Below are positions 34,294-43,198 of a DNA stretch of 64,000 nt, piece by piece (position 1 is the stretch's first letter; the number at the start of each line of letters is the position of its first letter). This DNA is from Allocoprobacillus sp002160865. Its GTDB lineage: Bacteria; Bacillota_I; Bacilli_A; Erysipelotrichales; Coprobacillaceae. The translations under genes and the position numbers were made by a program. Location: positions 1,736,001 through 1,800,000 of the forward strand of contig NZ_AP031415.1 of NCBI RefSeq assembly GCF_042850985.1. Direction: 5' to 3'. The notes under the pieces were generated by a model. That model was given only the letters and a program-made list of their open reading frames with translations. It searched no databases and was not told the DNA's origin.

Positions 34294-35234
34294 TGAATAT
34301 CCTCCATGACTTCCTGTAAATGGGCATACACATCTTTTGTTGAAGTCATCATTTCTTCTAAAATCTGTTTCATAGGTTTACGTTCTTTGACCATTCCGGC
34401 AATTTGTCCCATCATTACAGAACCTGTTTTCACGTCACCTTCTTGAACGGCTTTTCTTAAAGCACCCAATGTTAATTTTTCTAATTCTTCTCGACTTTCA
34501 AAATGTCCTTCTAATTTTAAATACTCTCTTGCCATTTGATTCTTTAAAATACGTACAGGCGTATTGACACTTCTTCCTGTCACAACAGTATCTGTATCTT
34601 TTGCTTTAATGACTGCATCCTTATAATTTTCATGAATTGGACATTCCTCAGCAACTAATAAACATGTTCCTACTTGAACTCCAATAGCACCTAAACTGAA
34701 TGCTGCCATCATACCTCGACCATCACCAATACCACCAGCTGCAATAACTGGAATATTCACTGCATCTACAACTTGTGGAACTAAGGCCATTGTTGTCATT
34801 TCACCAACATGTCCACCTGATTCTCCACCTTCAACAATCAAAGCATCGGCTCCTGCTCTTTCCATGCGTTTGGCTAATCCAACACTTGGAACAACAGGGA
34901 ATACTTTAATGCCAGCTTCTTTTAATTTAGCCATGTATGGTCCTGGATTTCCTGCACCAGTTGTCACAACATGTACACCTTCTTCAACAATAACATCTAT
35001 AATTTCACTGGCATAAGGATTCATCAACATGACATTGACACCAAATGGCTGTGTCGTTAATTGTTTACATTTTTGAATTTCAATGCGTGTCTGATTGGCA
35101 TCCATTGATCCTGTTGCAATGATACCTAATCCCCCACTATTAGAAACACACGCAGCAAAAGATGCTGTCGCAATGTTTGCCATTGCTCCTTGAATAATAG
35201 GATATTGAATATTTAATAATTGATTTAATAACAC
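34290..35234 (-). CDS. fabK: Enoyl-ACP reductase II, FabK
   Basis: A 314-residue FMN-dependent enoyl-ACP reductase. LLNIQYPIIQGAMANIA, GGLGIIATGS, FGVNVMLMNPY, VTTGAGNPGPYM, PVVPSVGLAKRME, EGGESGGHVGEMTTM (catalytic-region His) and IAAGGIGDGRG match pneumococcal FabK closely. The start is GTG 35234, 8 bases after GAGGAGG and one base after the fabH stop; longer ATG frames run back through fabH and are rejected. It performs the last reduction of each elongation cycle. No fabI is present in the operon. Confidence 0.95.
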   Translation of the reverse strand: MLLNQLLNIQYPIIQGAMANIATASFAACVSNSGGLGIIATGSMDANQTRIEIQKCKQLTTQPFGVNVMLMNPYASEIIDVIVEEGVHVVTTGAGNPGPYMAKLKEAGIKVFPVVPSVGLAKRMERAGADALIVEGGESGGHVGEMTTMALVPQVVDAVNIPVIAAGGIGDGRGMMAAFSLGAIGVQVGTCLLVAEECPIHENYKDAVIKAKDTDTVVTGRSVNTPVRILKNQMAREYLKLEGHFESREELEKLTLGALRKAVQEGDVKTGSVMMGQIAGMVKERKPMKQILEEMMTSTKDVYAHLQEVMEDIQ

Positions 35235-35235
35235 T

Positions 35236-36210
35236 TTATTGTCCTCCTCTATTGTCAATAAGAGTTGCCCCATATGTAAGTCCTGCACCAAAGCCAACTA
35301 AAATCACACGACCATTGGCTGGTATTTTTCCTTCTCTTTGTGCCATTGCATAAGCAATCGGAATACTAGCCGCTGAAGTATTTCCAAACTCTTGAAGATT
35401 CATGTAAAATTTAGAAAGATCAACTTTCATTTTTTTAGCGACATGACTAATAATACGATAATTGGCTTGATGTGGAATCACTAAGTCAATATCATCCATT
35501 GTAAGATGTGATTGTTCCAAAACATTTTCAATAGATTCTTTTAAGACTCTCACAGCAAAACGAAACACGTCGTTTCCTTTCATATTTAAATAATGTGTTG
35601 TAGCTTCGTTGTTTTGTAAATCTTTCACTAATGGTAAGCCTTGAGCCTTTAACACATCTTCTACATCACCTTCACTATTGGCATAATGATAAAGTTTTGT
35701 TTGACCACGACCGAGAACCATTGCTCCTGCACCATCCCCAAATAAGACACAAGTTGAACGGTCATTCCAGTCAATCATCTTACTGATTGTTTCACTGCCA
35801 ATCACCAGAATATGCTGATATCTATTCAATAAATCACTGGCAATCTGAAACGCATATAAAAATCCACTACATGCCCCATTAATATCAAACGCAAAAACAG
35901 GACAATCATTTAATCCAAGTTTTGCCTGTACAAGACAAGCTGTTGAAGGTGTCATACAATCCGGTGTCATTGTCGCAACAATAATCACTTCAATATCTTC
36001 TTTTTGAATCTTAGCATCTTCAATCGCCTGTAAACTGGCTTGACAAGCCAAATCACTTGTATTTTCAGTTTCACTTACATAACGTGATGAAATCCCTGTT
36101 CTTTGAACAATCCATTCATCACTTGTATCGACTCTTTTTTCTAAATCTTGATTAGATATTTTCTTTTGAGCTCTGACAAACCCTGTTCCTAAGATTTCAA
36201 TTGAACTCAT
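35236..36210 (-). CDS. fabH: 3-oxoacyl-ACP synthase III
   Basis: A 324-residue initiating condensing enzyme that joins an acyl-CoA primer to malonyl-ACP. The catalytic triad is visible: C114 in NGACSGFLYAF, His in PHQANYRII, Asn in FGNTSAASIP. DTSDEWIVQRTGI and GFGAGLTYGA are further family marks. It starts with ATG 5 codons before the end of the GGGAG-led overlap with accA (4 bp). Confidence 0.97.
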   Translation of the reverse strand: MSSIEILGTGFVRAQKKISNQDLEKRVDTSDEWIVQRTGISSRYVSETENTSDLACQASLQAIEDAKIQKEDIEVIIVATMTPDCMTPSTACLVQAKLGLNDCPVFAFDINGACSGFLYAFQIASDLLNRYQHILVIGSETISKMIDWNDRSTCVLFGDGAGAMVLGRGQTKLYHYANSEGDVEDVLKAQGLPLVKDLQNNEATTHYLNMKGNDVFRFAVRVLKESIENVLEQSHLTMDDIDLVIPHQANYRIISHVAKKMKVDLSKFYMNLQEFGNTSAASIPIAYAMAQREGKIPANGRVILVGFGAGLTYGATLIDNRGGQ

Positions 36211-37127
36211 GACATCACTCCCATTTTACGAAATTTCTGATAACGTTTTTCTAACAATTCTTTTTCTTTTGTATGCATTAAAATATCTAATTCTTTTTGT
36301 AAGTACTGATCTATATTATCTAAAACAAGTTTTAAATCATTTTGCATACCACCAGTAGGTTCTTTGACTAAATAATCCACAATCCCTTTTTCATATAAAT
36401 CATAAGATGTGAGTTTCATGACTTCAGCTGCTTCTTGTACACGACTATCATCTTTCCATAAAATACTTGCAAAACCTTCTGGTGATAACACTGAATAAAT
36501 GGCATTTTCTAACATACAAATACGATCGGCCACACTCAAAGCTAAAGCACCTCCGCTTCCTCCTTCAGATAACACCACACAAATGACAGGTGTTTTGATA
36601 TCAGAGAAAACATACAAACATTCAGCAATAGCTTGTGCTTGTCCCCTTTCTTCAGCTTCAATACCCGGATAAGCTCCAGCTGTATCCACAAAAGTAATAA
36701 TTGGACGATGAAACTTTTCTGCCTGTCTGGCAAGTCTTAAGGCCTTACGATAACCTTCTGGATTACACATTCCAAAATGTCGATCTAAGTTTTCCTGTAA
36801 AGTTTTTCCTTTTGCTTGAGCAATCACTGTCACTGGCATTGAATGAAAATAACCAATTCCCCCAATAATCGCCTGATCATCTCCAAAACGTCTATCCCCA
36901 TGAAGTTCATAAAAATGATCAAACAATCCTTCAATAAAATCACTAGCTTTTGGTCGTGATGGATGTCTGGCGATAGACACACGATCCCAAGCCGTTAAAT
37001 TCTGATATGTTTCTTTAGTCAAATGATCTATCTGTAAAGATAATTCATCAAATTCTTTTTGATCTTGAGTCATAGCTCTTTTGGCTTGTAACTCTTTTAT
37101 TTTATTTTCATTATCTATGAGGCTCAT
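36207..37127 (-). CDS. accA: Acetyl-CoA carboxylase carboxyltransferase alpha subunit
   Basis: A 306-residue subunit that with AccD transfers carboxyl from biotin to acetyl-CoA. AWDRVSIARHPSRP, FYELHGDRRFGDDQAIIGGIG, FVDTAGAYPGIEAEERGQ and SEGGSGGALALSVADR are all family hallmarks. The N-terminal helical segment (residues 1-45) is present. It overlaps accD and fabH by 4 bp each. Confidence 0.97.
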   Translation of the reverse strand: MSLIDNENKIKELQAKRAMTQDQKEFDELSLQIDHLTKETYQNLTAWDRVSIARHPSRPKASDFIEGLFDHFYELHGDRRFGDDQAIIGGIGYFHSMPVTVIAQAKGKTLQENLDRHFGMCNPEGYRKALRLARQAEKFHRPIITFVDTAGAYPGIEAEERGQAQAIAECLYVFSDIKTPVICVVLSEGGSGGALALSVADRICMLENAIYSVLSPEGFASILWKDDSRVQEAAEVMKLTSYDLYEKGIVDYLVKEPTGGMQNDLKLVLDNIDQYLQKELDILMHTKEKELLEKRYQKFRKMGVMS

Positions 37128-37993
37128 AATTTTCCTCCATGTAACTTTAATAAATCTGAAATAACATTTTTTAAATCATGTCTTTGAACAATCATATCAA
37201 TAAAACCTTTTTCAAGTAAAAATTCAGCTGTTTGAAAACCTTCTGGTAATTCTTGTTTTATGGTATCTTGAATGACACGTTTTCCAGCAAATCCAATCAT
37301 GGCTTGTGGTTCAGCAATAATAATATCACCTAACATCGCAAAACTAGCACTGACACCACCCGTTGTTGGATGCGTCAATAAAGCAATATATAATCCACCT
37401 TGATTGGAAAAGCGTTTTAAAGCCGCACTGATCTTAGCCATCTGCATTAAAGAATCAATTCCTTCCTGCATTCTGGCTCCTCCACTTGTACAGCTAATGA
37501 CTAAAGGAAGTTTTTTACGTGTTGCTAATTCAACAGCTTTGCAGATTTTTTCGCCCACAACTTTTCCCATGCTTCCCATCATAAAACGAGAATCCATGAC
37601 ACATAAAACAAGACGATTTTGGTTGATTTTGCCAATCCCACAAATAACTGCTTCATTCATTCCTGTTGACATTTGTGCCTTTTTTAATTTAGCATCATAA
37701 CCCGGAAAGTTTTCTATATTTTCTGTATGATCTTTTTCAAAATATTCACGCCATGAACCATCATCAATCAAATCACGAATACGTTGTCTGGCACTAATTT
37801 TCATATGATAACCACATTTAGGACATACATAATCATTTTCAATAAGAGAAAAATAAGGAATTGACTCATGACAATGATCACATTGTTTAAAAATATTTTC
37901 TGGAATTTCTTTTTTTTCTTTGACCTTATGTCTTTTGAGCCATGATGAGAATTCTTTCAATTCTTCATTTCGCTTTTTAAACAATTGATCCAT
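37124..37993 (-). CDS. accD: Acetyl-CoA carboxylase carboxyltransferase beta subunit
   Basis: A 289-residue crotonase-fold subunit with an N-terminal zinc ribbon, C38 to C61 region (CDHCHESIPYFSL...CPKCGYH). Later blocks are GSMGKVVGEKI, SGGARMQEGIDSLMQMAK, TTGGVSASFAMLGD, and the C-terminal ELPEGFQTAEFLLEKGFIDMIV. The ATG lies inside the end of accC (17-bp overlap) with AAAGGAG upstream. Confidence 0.97.
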   Translation of the reverse strand: MDQLFKKRNEELKEFSSWLKRHKVKEKKEIPENIFKQCDHCHESIPYFSLIENDYVCPKCGYHMKISARQRIRDLIDDGSWREYFEKDHTENIENFPGYDAKLKKAQMSTGMNEAVICGIGKINQNRLVLCVMDSRFMMGSMGKVVGEKICKAVELATRKKLPLVISCTSGGARMQEGIDSLMQMAKISAALKRFSNQGGLYIALLTHPTTGGVSASFAMLGDIIIAEPQAMIGFAGKRVIQDTIKQELPEGFQTAEFLLEKGFIDMIVQRHDLKNVISDLLKLHGGKL

Positions 37994-39344
37994 TATCTTT
38001 CAACTCCTTTATAAATGTTTCACAAAAACTTGTATCATATCTTCCTTCAATAAATTCTTTAGAATGAAGAACATAGTAATGAAATTTTGTATTGGTTGAA
38101 ATGCCATCAATAATGACTTCACTTAAAGCTGCACGCATCTTTTTAATACATTCTAGTCGTGTCGGTGCAAATGTAATGAGTTTTAAAATCATAGAATCAT
38201 AATAAGGTGAAATTTCACATCCACTATACATCGCACTATCAACACGTACACCACGTCCACCCGGCAAATGCATAAAAGTTATTTTTCCAGGTGTTGGAGC
38301 AAAATCACGATTCATATCTTCGGCATTAATACGACACTCTAAAGCATAACCATTTTGATGAATATCTTCTTGGCGATAAGGAAGCTTTAATCCTTCTGCG
38401 ACTTTTAACTGTAATTTAATCAAATCAACACCACAAATCATCTCTGTAATAGGATGTTCTACCTGAATACGTGTATTCATTTCCATAAAATAATAATTTC
38501 CATGTTTATCTAATAAAAACTCTATCGTTCCCACACTGTTATAACCTACATGACGACAAGCTTTTAAAGCATCTTCAAATAAATGTTGACGAACATCTTT
38601 CTTTAAAATATGACATGGTGCTTCTTCAATCATCTTTTGATGACGTCTTTGAAATGAACAATCTCTTTCAAATAAATGAATCACATTTCCATGTTGATCT
38701 CCAATGACCTGCACTTCAATATGTTTTGGATTTTCAATCAATTTTTCTAAATAGACATCATCATCTCCAAAACAGGCTTTGGCTTCTGCTTTTGCATTTG
38801 TGTATTGTGTTTCAAATTCTTCTTCATTACAAACAACACGCATACCACGTCCACCACCACCATTACTTGCCTTAATCATCACTGGATAACCAATACGACT
38901 GGCAATGTCTTTTCCTTGTTCAACAGTTTCCACAACTTCTTTAGAACCCGGAATAACGGGAACGCCAGCTTCTTTCATCATTTTTCTGGCTGCTGACTTA
39001 TTTCCCAGCATATCAATAATATCTGGTGAAGGCCCAACCCAAATGAGTCCACACTGAATAACCAATCTGGCAAACTGACTGTTTTCACTTAAAAACCCAA
39101 ATCCCGGATGAATGGCATCACATCCTGTATTACATGCTGCCTGAATAATCGCATTCATATTCAAATAAGAATCATTAGCTAAAGGTCCTCCAATACATAC
39201 GGATTCATCTGCCAGTTGCACATGTAAAGATTGTCTATCAGCCGTTGAATAAACTGCGACTGTCTGTATTCCCATTTCTTTACATGTACGAATAATCCTT
39301 ACAGCAATTTCACCACGATTAGCGATTAATAATTTTTCAATCAT
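37977..39344 (-). CDS. accC: Biotin carboxylase
   Basis: A 455-residue ATP-grasp enzyme that carboxylates biotin on AccB. LLIANRGEIAVRIIRTCKEMGI, PGFGFLSEN, the glycine-rich ASNGGGGRGMRVV ATP loop, ERDCSFQRRHQKMIEEAP, FMEMNTRIQVEHPITEM and GYALECRINAEDMNRDFAPTPGKI are all present. It starts 9 bp after accB. Confidence 0.98.
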   Translation of the reverse strand: MIEKLLIANRGEIAVRIIRTCKEMGIQTVAVYSTADRQSLHVQLADESVCIGGPLANDSYLNMNAIIQAACNTGCDAIHPGFGFLSENSQFARLVIQCGLIWVGPSPDIIDMLGNKSAARKMMKEAGVPVIPGSKEVVETVEQGKDIASRIGYPVMIKASNGGGGRGMRVVCNEEEFETQYTNAKAEAKACFGDDDVYLEKLIENPKHIEVQVIGDQHGNVIHLFERDCSFQRRHQKMIEEAPCHILKKDVRQHLFEDALKACRHVGYNSVGTIEFLLDKHGNYYFMEMNTRIQVEHPITEMICGVDLIKLQLKVAEGLKLPYRQEDIHQNGYALECRINAEDMNRDFAPTPGKITFMHLPGGRGVRVDSAMYSGCEISPYYDSMILKLITFAPTRLECIKKMRAALSEVIIDGISTNTKFHYYVLHSKEFIEGRYDTSFCETFIKELKDNGSIV

Positions 39345-39353
39345 ACAATCACC

Positions 39354-39764
39354 TTACCCTATCATCATTAAAGTCTGATCATATTCAACAGTTTCACCAT
39401 CTTGAACTTCAATAGATAAAACTTTACCAGAAACAGTTGCTTTAATTTCATTCATGACTTTCATTGCTTCAATAATACAAATTGTATCTCCTTCTTGAAT
39501 CGTATCTCCTACTTTAACATAAGGTTCTTTTCCAGCACCACTTGATTGATAATATGTTCCAACAATTGGACTTTTTATAGGTGTTCCTGTTTTTTCTTCA
39601 GTTTTTTCTTCTTGAACAGATTGTCCCTCAACTGGTGTCACAACCTGTTTAACTTCAACATCTTTTTCTAATGTGATATGCAAATCACCATCAGTTAAAT
39701 CCATCTTAGATATTTGGCTTTCTTCAAACATCTGCATAATTGATTTAATTTTTTCAGTATCCAT
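39354..39764 (-). CDS. accB: Biotin carboxyl carrier protein
   Basis: A 136-residue carrier. A helical N-terminus is followed by an E/T/P-rich linker (about 45-65) and the biotinyl domain with IEAMKVMNEI, whose Lys is biotinylated. The start is the second ATG (39764), 7 bases after AGGAGG. It lies downstream of the acpP terminator, so its expression depends on read-through or an unseen promoter. Confidence 0.96.
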   Translation of the reverse strand: MDTEKIKSIMQMFEESQISKMDLTDGDLHITLEKDVEVKQVVTPVEGQSVQEEKTEEKTGTPIKSPIVGTYYQSSGAGKEPYVKVGDTIQEGDTICIIEAMKVMNEIKATVSGKVLSIEVQDGETVEYDQTLMMIG

Positions 39765-39783
39765 ATCCATTCCTCCTTAGAAA

Positions 39784-39811
39784 AATAAGCTAAGTGAAAC
39801 CTTAGCTTATT
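39784..39811 (-). terminator. Read-through terminator between acpP and accB
   Basis: Perfect 11-bp stem AATAAGCTAAG / CTTAGCTTATT with a 6-base loop, followed on the minus strand by TTTCT. The first arm contains the acpP stop codon. It would lower transcription of the eleven downstream genes relative to acpP. Confidence 0.85.
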
Positions 39812-40031
39812 GTTTAGATTCAATTAATTTCACAATATCTTCTACAGTTACTAATGCAGCTAATTCTTCATCAGAAATTTCAACATCAAATTCTGTTTCT
39901 AAATCTAAAGATAATTCAACAGCTGCTAAAGAATCAATTTCTAAATCTTCTTTTAATCTTGATTCTGGTGTAATTCCTTCTCCATCAATATTTAAAGATT
40001 CTACTAATGCGTCTTTAACTTGTTCAAACAT
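39807..40031 (-). CDS. acpP: Acyl carrier protein
   Basis: A 74-residue acidic four-helix carrier. The phosphopantetheine attachment is S34 in the IDSLAAVEL motif. Length and composition are standard. It is the first gene of the fatty acid operon, with its own promoter and a palindromic operator 40 bp upstream, and is separated from accB by a terminator. Confidence 0.97.
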   Translation of the reverse strand: MFEQVKDALVESLNIDGEGITPESRLKEDLEIDSLAAVELSLDLETEFDVEISDEELAALVTVEDIVKLIESKQ

Positions 40032-40072
40032 GATATGTCCTCCTATGTTTTACTTAAAATTTTTTATGTTCT

Positions 40073-40094
40073 TACTTCAAATTTTTGAAGTAAT
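40073..40094. promoter_or_regulatory. Perfect 22-bp palindrome, candidate operator of the fab operon
   Basis: Arms TTACTTCAAA (40073-40082) and TTTGAAGTAA (40085-40094) around a 2-bp centre. It begins 4 bp downstream of the -10 and covers the likely transcription start, a repressor position. The half-site differs from the FabT and FapR operators I remember, so the protein is unknown. Confidence 0.7.
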
Positions 40095-40098
40095 GTTA

Positions 40099-40127
40099 CT
40101 ATACACCTCTTTTTTTGATTTGTAAAT
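40099..40127 (-). promoter_or_regulatory. Promoter of the acpP-acc-fab operon
   Basis: Minus-strand TTTACA (40127-40122), a 17-bp spacer and TATAGT (40104-40099). The predicted start falls within the adjacent palindrome. Confidence 0.75.
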
Positions 40128-40190
40128 AGATTTTCATTAATTTATTTAAAAAATTTTATATAAATTTTTAAAAGTATCTAAAAACATAAA

Positions 40191-40219
40191 AATAACTTAC
40201 CCAAAATGAGTAAGTTATT
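40191..40219 (-). terminator. Terminator after the LacI-type regulator gene
   Basis: AATAACTTAC / GTAAGTTATT with a 9-base loop, then TTTATGTTTTT on the minus strand. Most of it is part of the left copy of a 32-bp repeat shared with the ABC exporter terminator at 44796-44827. Confidence 0.8.
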
Positions 40220-40262
40220 CATGACACAATTTTAATTGTGGTTAACAAAAATCCATATTTTT
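40194..40262. repeat. Left flanking repeat: relic of the ABC exporter gene 3' end
   Basis: Bases 40194-40225 match 44796-44827 at 30 of 32 positions. Weaker similarity with a gap continues to about 40262 (CACAATT, then ATGGATT read on the minus strand). The right copy is the last codons, stop and terminator of the 44817-46640 gene, so the left one is a decayed duplicate. Confidence 0.7.
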
Positions 40263-40272
40263 CTATAATCAT

Positions 40273-41277
40273 TTATTCTTGACAATATTGTACACTTGAA
40301 TTTCTTTCAATTAAATAACATGGCAATTGTATTCTCATTGCATTTAACTTTATCCCACAAGTTAAAGATTGATGTAGTAATGATGCTCCTAATTCTCCCA
40401 TTTCATCAGCAGGTGCATAAACAGTCGATAACGAAGGCGATGTAAAATTTCCTGCATCAATATTATTAAATCCTATAATAGAAATATCTTGAGGAACACG
40501 GATATTCAAATCTTGCAATGCTCTTATAGCTCCTATTGCAATTGGATCATTAACAGCAAACAATGCACTTGGAAGTTCCTTTGCATGTTCATAAATCAGA
40601 TTGTATCCAGCCTCACTCGTTAAATCTTTTTCTATAGAAAACTCTTGATAATCCATATGAAATTCTTGACAATACTTTATAAAACTTCTTTTCCTTGTCT
40701 GAATATGATGATTCAATTCATTATATTCACTTCTTCCTAAAAAACCAACTTTTTTATGTCCTAGATCATGAAAATACTTAACAACTTGATACATTGCATC
40801 ATCAAAATCCAAAGTAATACAACATCTTTTAATAGGACTCATATCCATATCTAAAAAAATAATATTATTTGTTATTTCACATAATTTTTCAAGATGAGAA
40901 GAAGAAATTTTTCCAATACAAATAATTCCTTGTACATTTTGCAAAATACTTTCTACATCAATATCACCTTCACGAACTCTTCTCATTGCAATATGATGTG
41001 TCTTAAAATATTTTTCTACAGCCTGCAATAAAGTAATATAATATGTATCTCGAATTTCCTGCTCATATGTATAACATTGAATAACAGCAACAACAAGTTT
41101 TGTATTCTGTTGTGATGATTTTCTTGGTTTAGGTACATAGTTTAGTTTTACAACAGCTTCTTGTACTTTTTTTCTCGTTTCTAAAGAAACGTTTAAAGAA
41201 TCATCATCCCTTAATATTCGCGATACAGTTGCGATAGATACATTAGCATATTTTGCAACATCCTTTAAAGTAACCAT
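40273..41277 (-). CDS. LacI/GalR-family transcriptional regulator
   Basis: A 334-residue repressor. Residues 2-25 (VTLKDVAKYANVSIATVSRIL) are the helix-turn-helix and hinge start; the periplasmic-binding-like sensor follows, with VGFLGR, GYNLIYEHAKELPSALFAVNDPIAIGAIRALQDLNIRVPQDISIIGFNNID near the C-terminal half. It resembles EbgR/GalR-type regulators of beta-galactoside genes. It ends the module bgl-PTS in the same orientation but has its own promoter, and probably binds the CG-centred palindrome before the PTS gene. Confidence 0.92.
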   Translation of the reverse strand: MVTLKDVAKYANVSIATVSRILRDDDSLNVSLETRKKVQEAVVKLNYVPKPRKSSQQNTKLVVAVIQCYTYEQEIRDTYYITLLQAVEKYFKTHHIAMRRVREGDIDVESILQNVQGIICIGKISSSHLEKLCEITNNIIFLDMDMSPIKRCCITLDFDDAMYQVVKYFHDLGHKKVGFLGRSEYNELNHHIQTRKRSFIKYCQEFHMDYQEFSIEKDLTSEAGYNLIYEHAKELPSALFAVNDPIAIGAIRALQDLNIRVPQDISIIGFNNIDAGNFTSPSLSTVYAPADEMGELGASLLHQSLTCGIKLNAMRIQLPCYLIERNSSVQYCQE

Positions 41278-41306
41278 TGCATGTTCCCCTCCTCATATTT
41301 TTCTTT

Positions 41307-41335
41307 ATTATAAGTGAATTCCTATAAAATTTCCA
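41307..41335 (-). promoter_or_regulatory. Promoter of the LacI-type regulator gene
   Basis: Minus-strand TGGAAA (41335-41330), a 17-bp spacer and TATAAT (41312-41307). Inverted arms TATAAGTG (41309-41316) and CACTTATA (41336-41343) bracket it. GAGGAGGGG precedes the start codon. Confidence 0.55.
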
Positions 41336-41368
41336 CACTTATATGAGATATGACACGAAATAACAATA

Positions 41369-41397
41369 AACTCTATCCTTATAAAAAGAATAGAGTT
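41369..41397 (-). terminator. Terminator after the beta-galactosidase gene
   Basis: AACTCTATCCTT / AAGAATAGAGTT with one mismatch and a short loop. The minus strand then reads TATTGTTATTT, a modest U tail. Confidence 0.6.
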
Positions 41398-41414
41398 AAT
41401 ATACGAATAGCATT

Positions 41415-43184
41415 TTATACATGAACATCGATATATACAGGTCTATCACTAAGTATAATCTCATCAGCAAATATCCCTTCAGTTTCAAATATAATGATTA
41501 TATTTTGCCCTTTTTTCAAAAATGGTCCAGGTATATAAAGAGAACCAGTTGGTCCAACTTGATAAAACCTGCCACAATGATGTCCATTTACAATAACAAC
41601 ACCTTTTCCAAATTTTGAAACATCAACAAACGTTTCTTGGGGCTCATCTTCAATGATAAAAATAAATTGATGAAATGCTGGACCACCTTCATATTCTTTA
41701 GACCAATCTATGGCATCAGTTTTATCAAAATTCAAGCAATAATGCTTCCATTTTTTTGTAAAATGTATATCCAATAATACACCCGTGCGAATCCCTTTCT
41801 TTTGTGTATCAGCTTGCAATTTAGCTCCATAATTGACTCTACCCATATTTTCAACTAGAATTTTTAAGTCATTCTGATGATTCATAGATGCCTCAAATAA
41901 AATTTCATCACCTATTTCATCTTGATATTGTGTAGCAACAAAGTGATTATTGACATATACTTGAATACGATCACGAGCATCAATCACTCTTAACCTAGAC
42001 TCTTTTGTATAACTTGAAAAACAATGTTTATAAACAACATACCCGTAGTAATGGTCTAGTTCTTCCATCGTCATTGGCCATGAACTTTCCACAATTGTTG
42101 ATATTTGTTCTAGCACATTAAAAAGGGATACTTTTTTATGACATTTCACATATCCATAAGATTTCGTAATTCTACGATTGCCAAGGCGATGACTTTGTCC
42201 AGTCAGCAATTCTCTTAAAAGATGATATTTTTCAGTTTTTGCTCCGTACTCAGTTAAAATAGCATCATAATCATAAGAAGTAATTTGAGGGAGGTCTTTT
42301 TCTTTTCTTGCAGAGCATCCATTCATCCAACCAAAATTTGTCCCACCTTGAAACATATAAAAGTTCACACTACCAAGTTCTAACATTTCTTTAGCACTCT
42401 CAATAAATTCTAAAGGATCTCTACGAACAATCTCTTGTTTCCAGCGGTTAAACCAGCCATCCCAAAATTCCATGCACATAAGAGGTGCTTCAATATGATG
42501 TCTATGCATAAATTTTTTTAATATCTCAATATTTTCTTTAGCATGTGAACCAAAATTACCTGTCGGAAAAACATCTCCATCTAATAAACTACCGGCTTCC
42601 AAAGCTTCATCCCAAGTTCCATCAGCAGTAAAAATAGGAACTTGAATACCATAATCACGCATAAGTTTATAAACCTTTTTAAGATATGTTTTATCTTCGC
42701 CATATGAACCATATTCATTTTCTAATTGAGCTAAAATAATTGACCCATTTTGATGAATCTGATATGGAGAAACTTTTGGTAAAAGTATTGAGAAATATTG
42801 TTCAAGGCACTTCATATATTGATCATTATCAGTCCTCAATCTTATCCCAGGATATTTTAGTAGCCAGGCTGGCAATCCACCCATTTCCCATTCAGCACAA
42901 ATATATGGTGATGCACGTAGGATAACATATAAGCCCAATTGATGAGCCAAAGCTAAAAATTTTTCAATATCTTTGATTCCATCAAAATCATATTCTCCTT
43001 GTTTTGGTTCATGAAGATTCCATGGAACATATGTTTCTACAGTATTACACCCCATATCAATAAGATCTAGCAGAGTATCCTTCCAATATTCAGGCACAAT
43101 TCTAAAATAATGAACAGCTCCCGAAATAATTTTTATAGCTTTACCATTTATATAAAATTCCTTTTTAACTTCAATACTTCCCAA
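41415..43184 (-). CDS. GH35 beta-galactosidase, cytoplasmic
   Basis: A 589-residue glycoside hydrolase family 35 enzyme. The catalytic TIM barrel (about 1-320) has GAVHYFRI, NTVETYVPWNLHEP, SPYICAEWEMGGLPAWL, the acid/base E157 in QLENEYGSYG and the nucleophile E239 in CMEFWDGWF. The C-terminal beta domains (about 370-589) end VNGHHCGRFYQVGPTGSLYIPGPFL, typical of the family. There is no signal peptide, so it acts on imported sugar. The start is TTG 43184, 7 bases after AAGGAGAG. Coupling to a PTS permease recalls pneumococcal BgaC, which cuts Gal-beta-1,3-GlcNAc. A host-glycan disaccharide is therefore a reasonable substrate guess. Confidence 0.94.
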   Translation of the reverse strand: MGSIEVKKEFYINGKAIKIISGAVHYFRIVPEYWKDTLLDLIDMGCNTVETYVPWNLHEPKQGEYDFDGIKDIEKFLALAHQLGLYVILRASPYICAEWEMGGLPAWLLKYPGIRLRTDNDQYMKCLEQYFSILLPKVSPYQIHQNGSIILAQLENEYGSYGEDKTYLKKVYKLMRDYGIQVPIFTADGTWDEALEAGSLLDGDVFPTGNFGSHAKENIEILKKFMHRHHIEAPLMCMEFWDGWFNRWKQEIVRRDPLEFIESAKEMLELGSVNFYMFQGGTNFGWMNGCSARKEKDLPQITSYDYDAILTEYGAKTEKYHLLRELLTGQSHRLGNRRITKSYGYVKCHKKVSLFNVLEQISTIVESSWPMTMEELDHYYGYVVYKHCFSSYTKESRLRVIDARDRIQVYVNNHFVATQYQDEIGDEILFEASMNHQNDLKILVENMGRVNYGAKLQADTQKKGIRTGVLLDIHFTKKWKHYCLNFDKTDAIDWSKEYEGGPAFHQFIFIIEDEPQETFVDVSKFGKGVVIVNGHHCGRFYQVGPTGSLYIPGPFLKKGQNIIIIFETEGIFADEIILSDRPVYIDVHV

Positions 43185-43198
43185 ATCATTTCTCTCCT

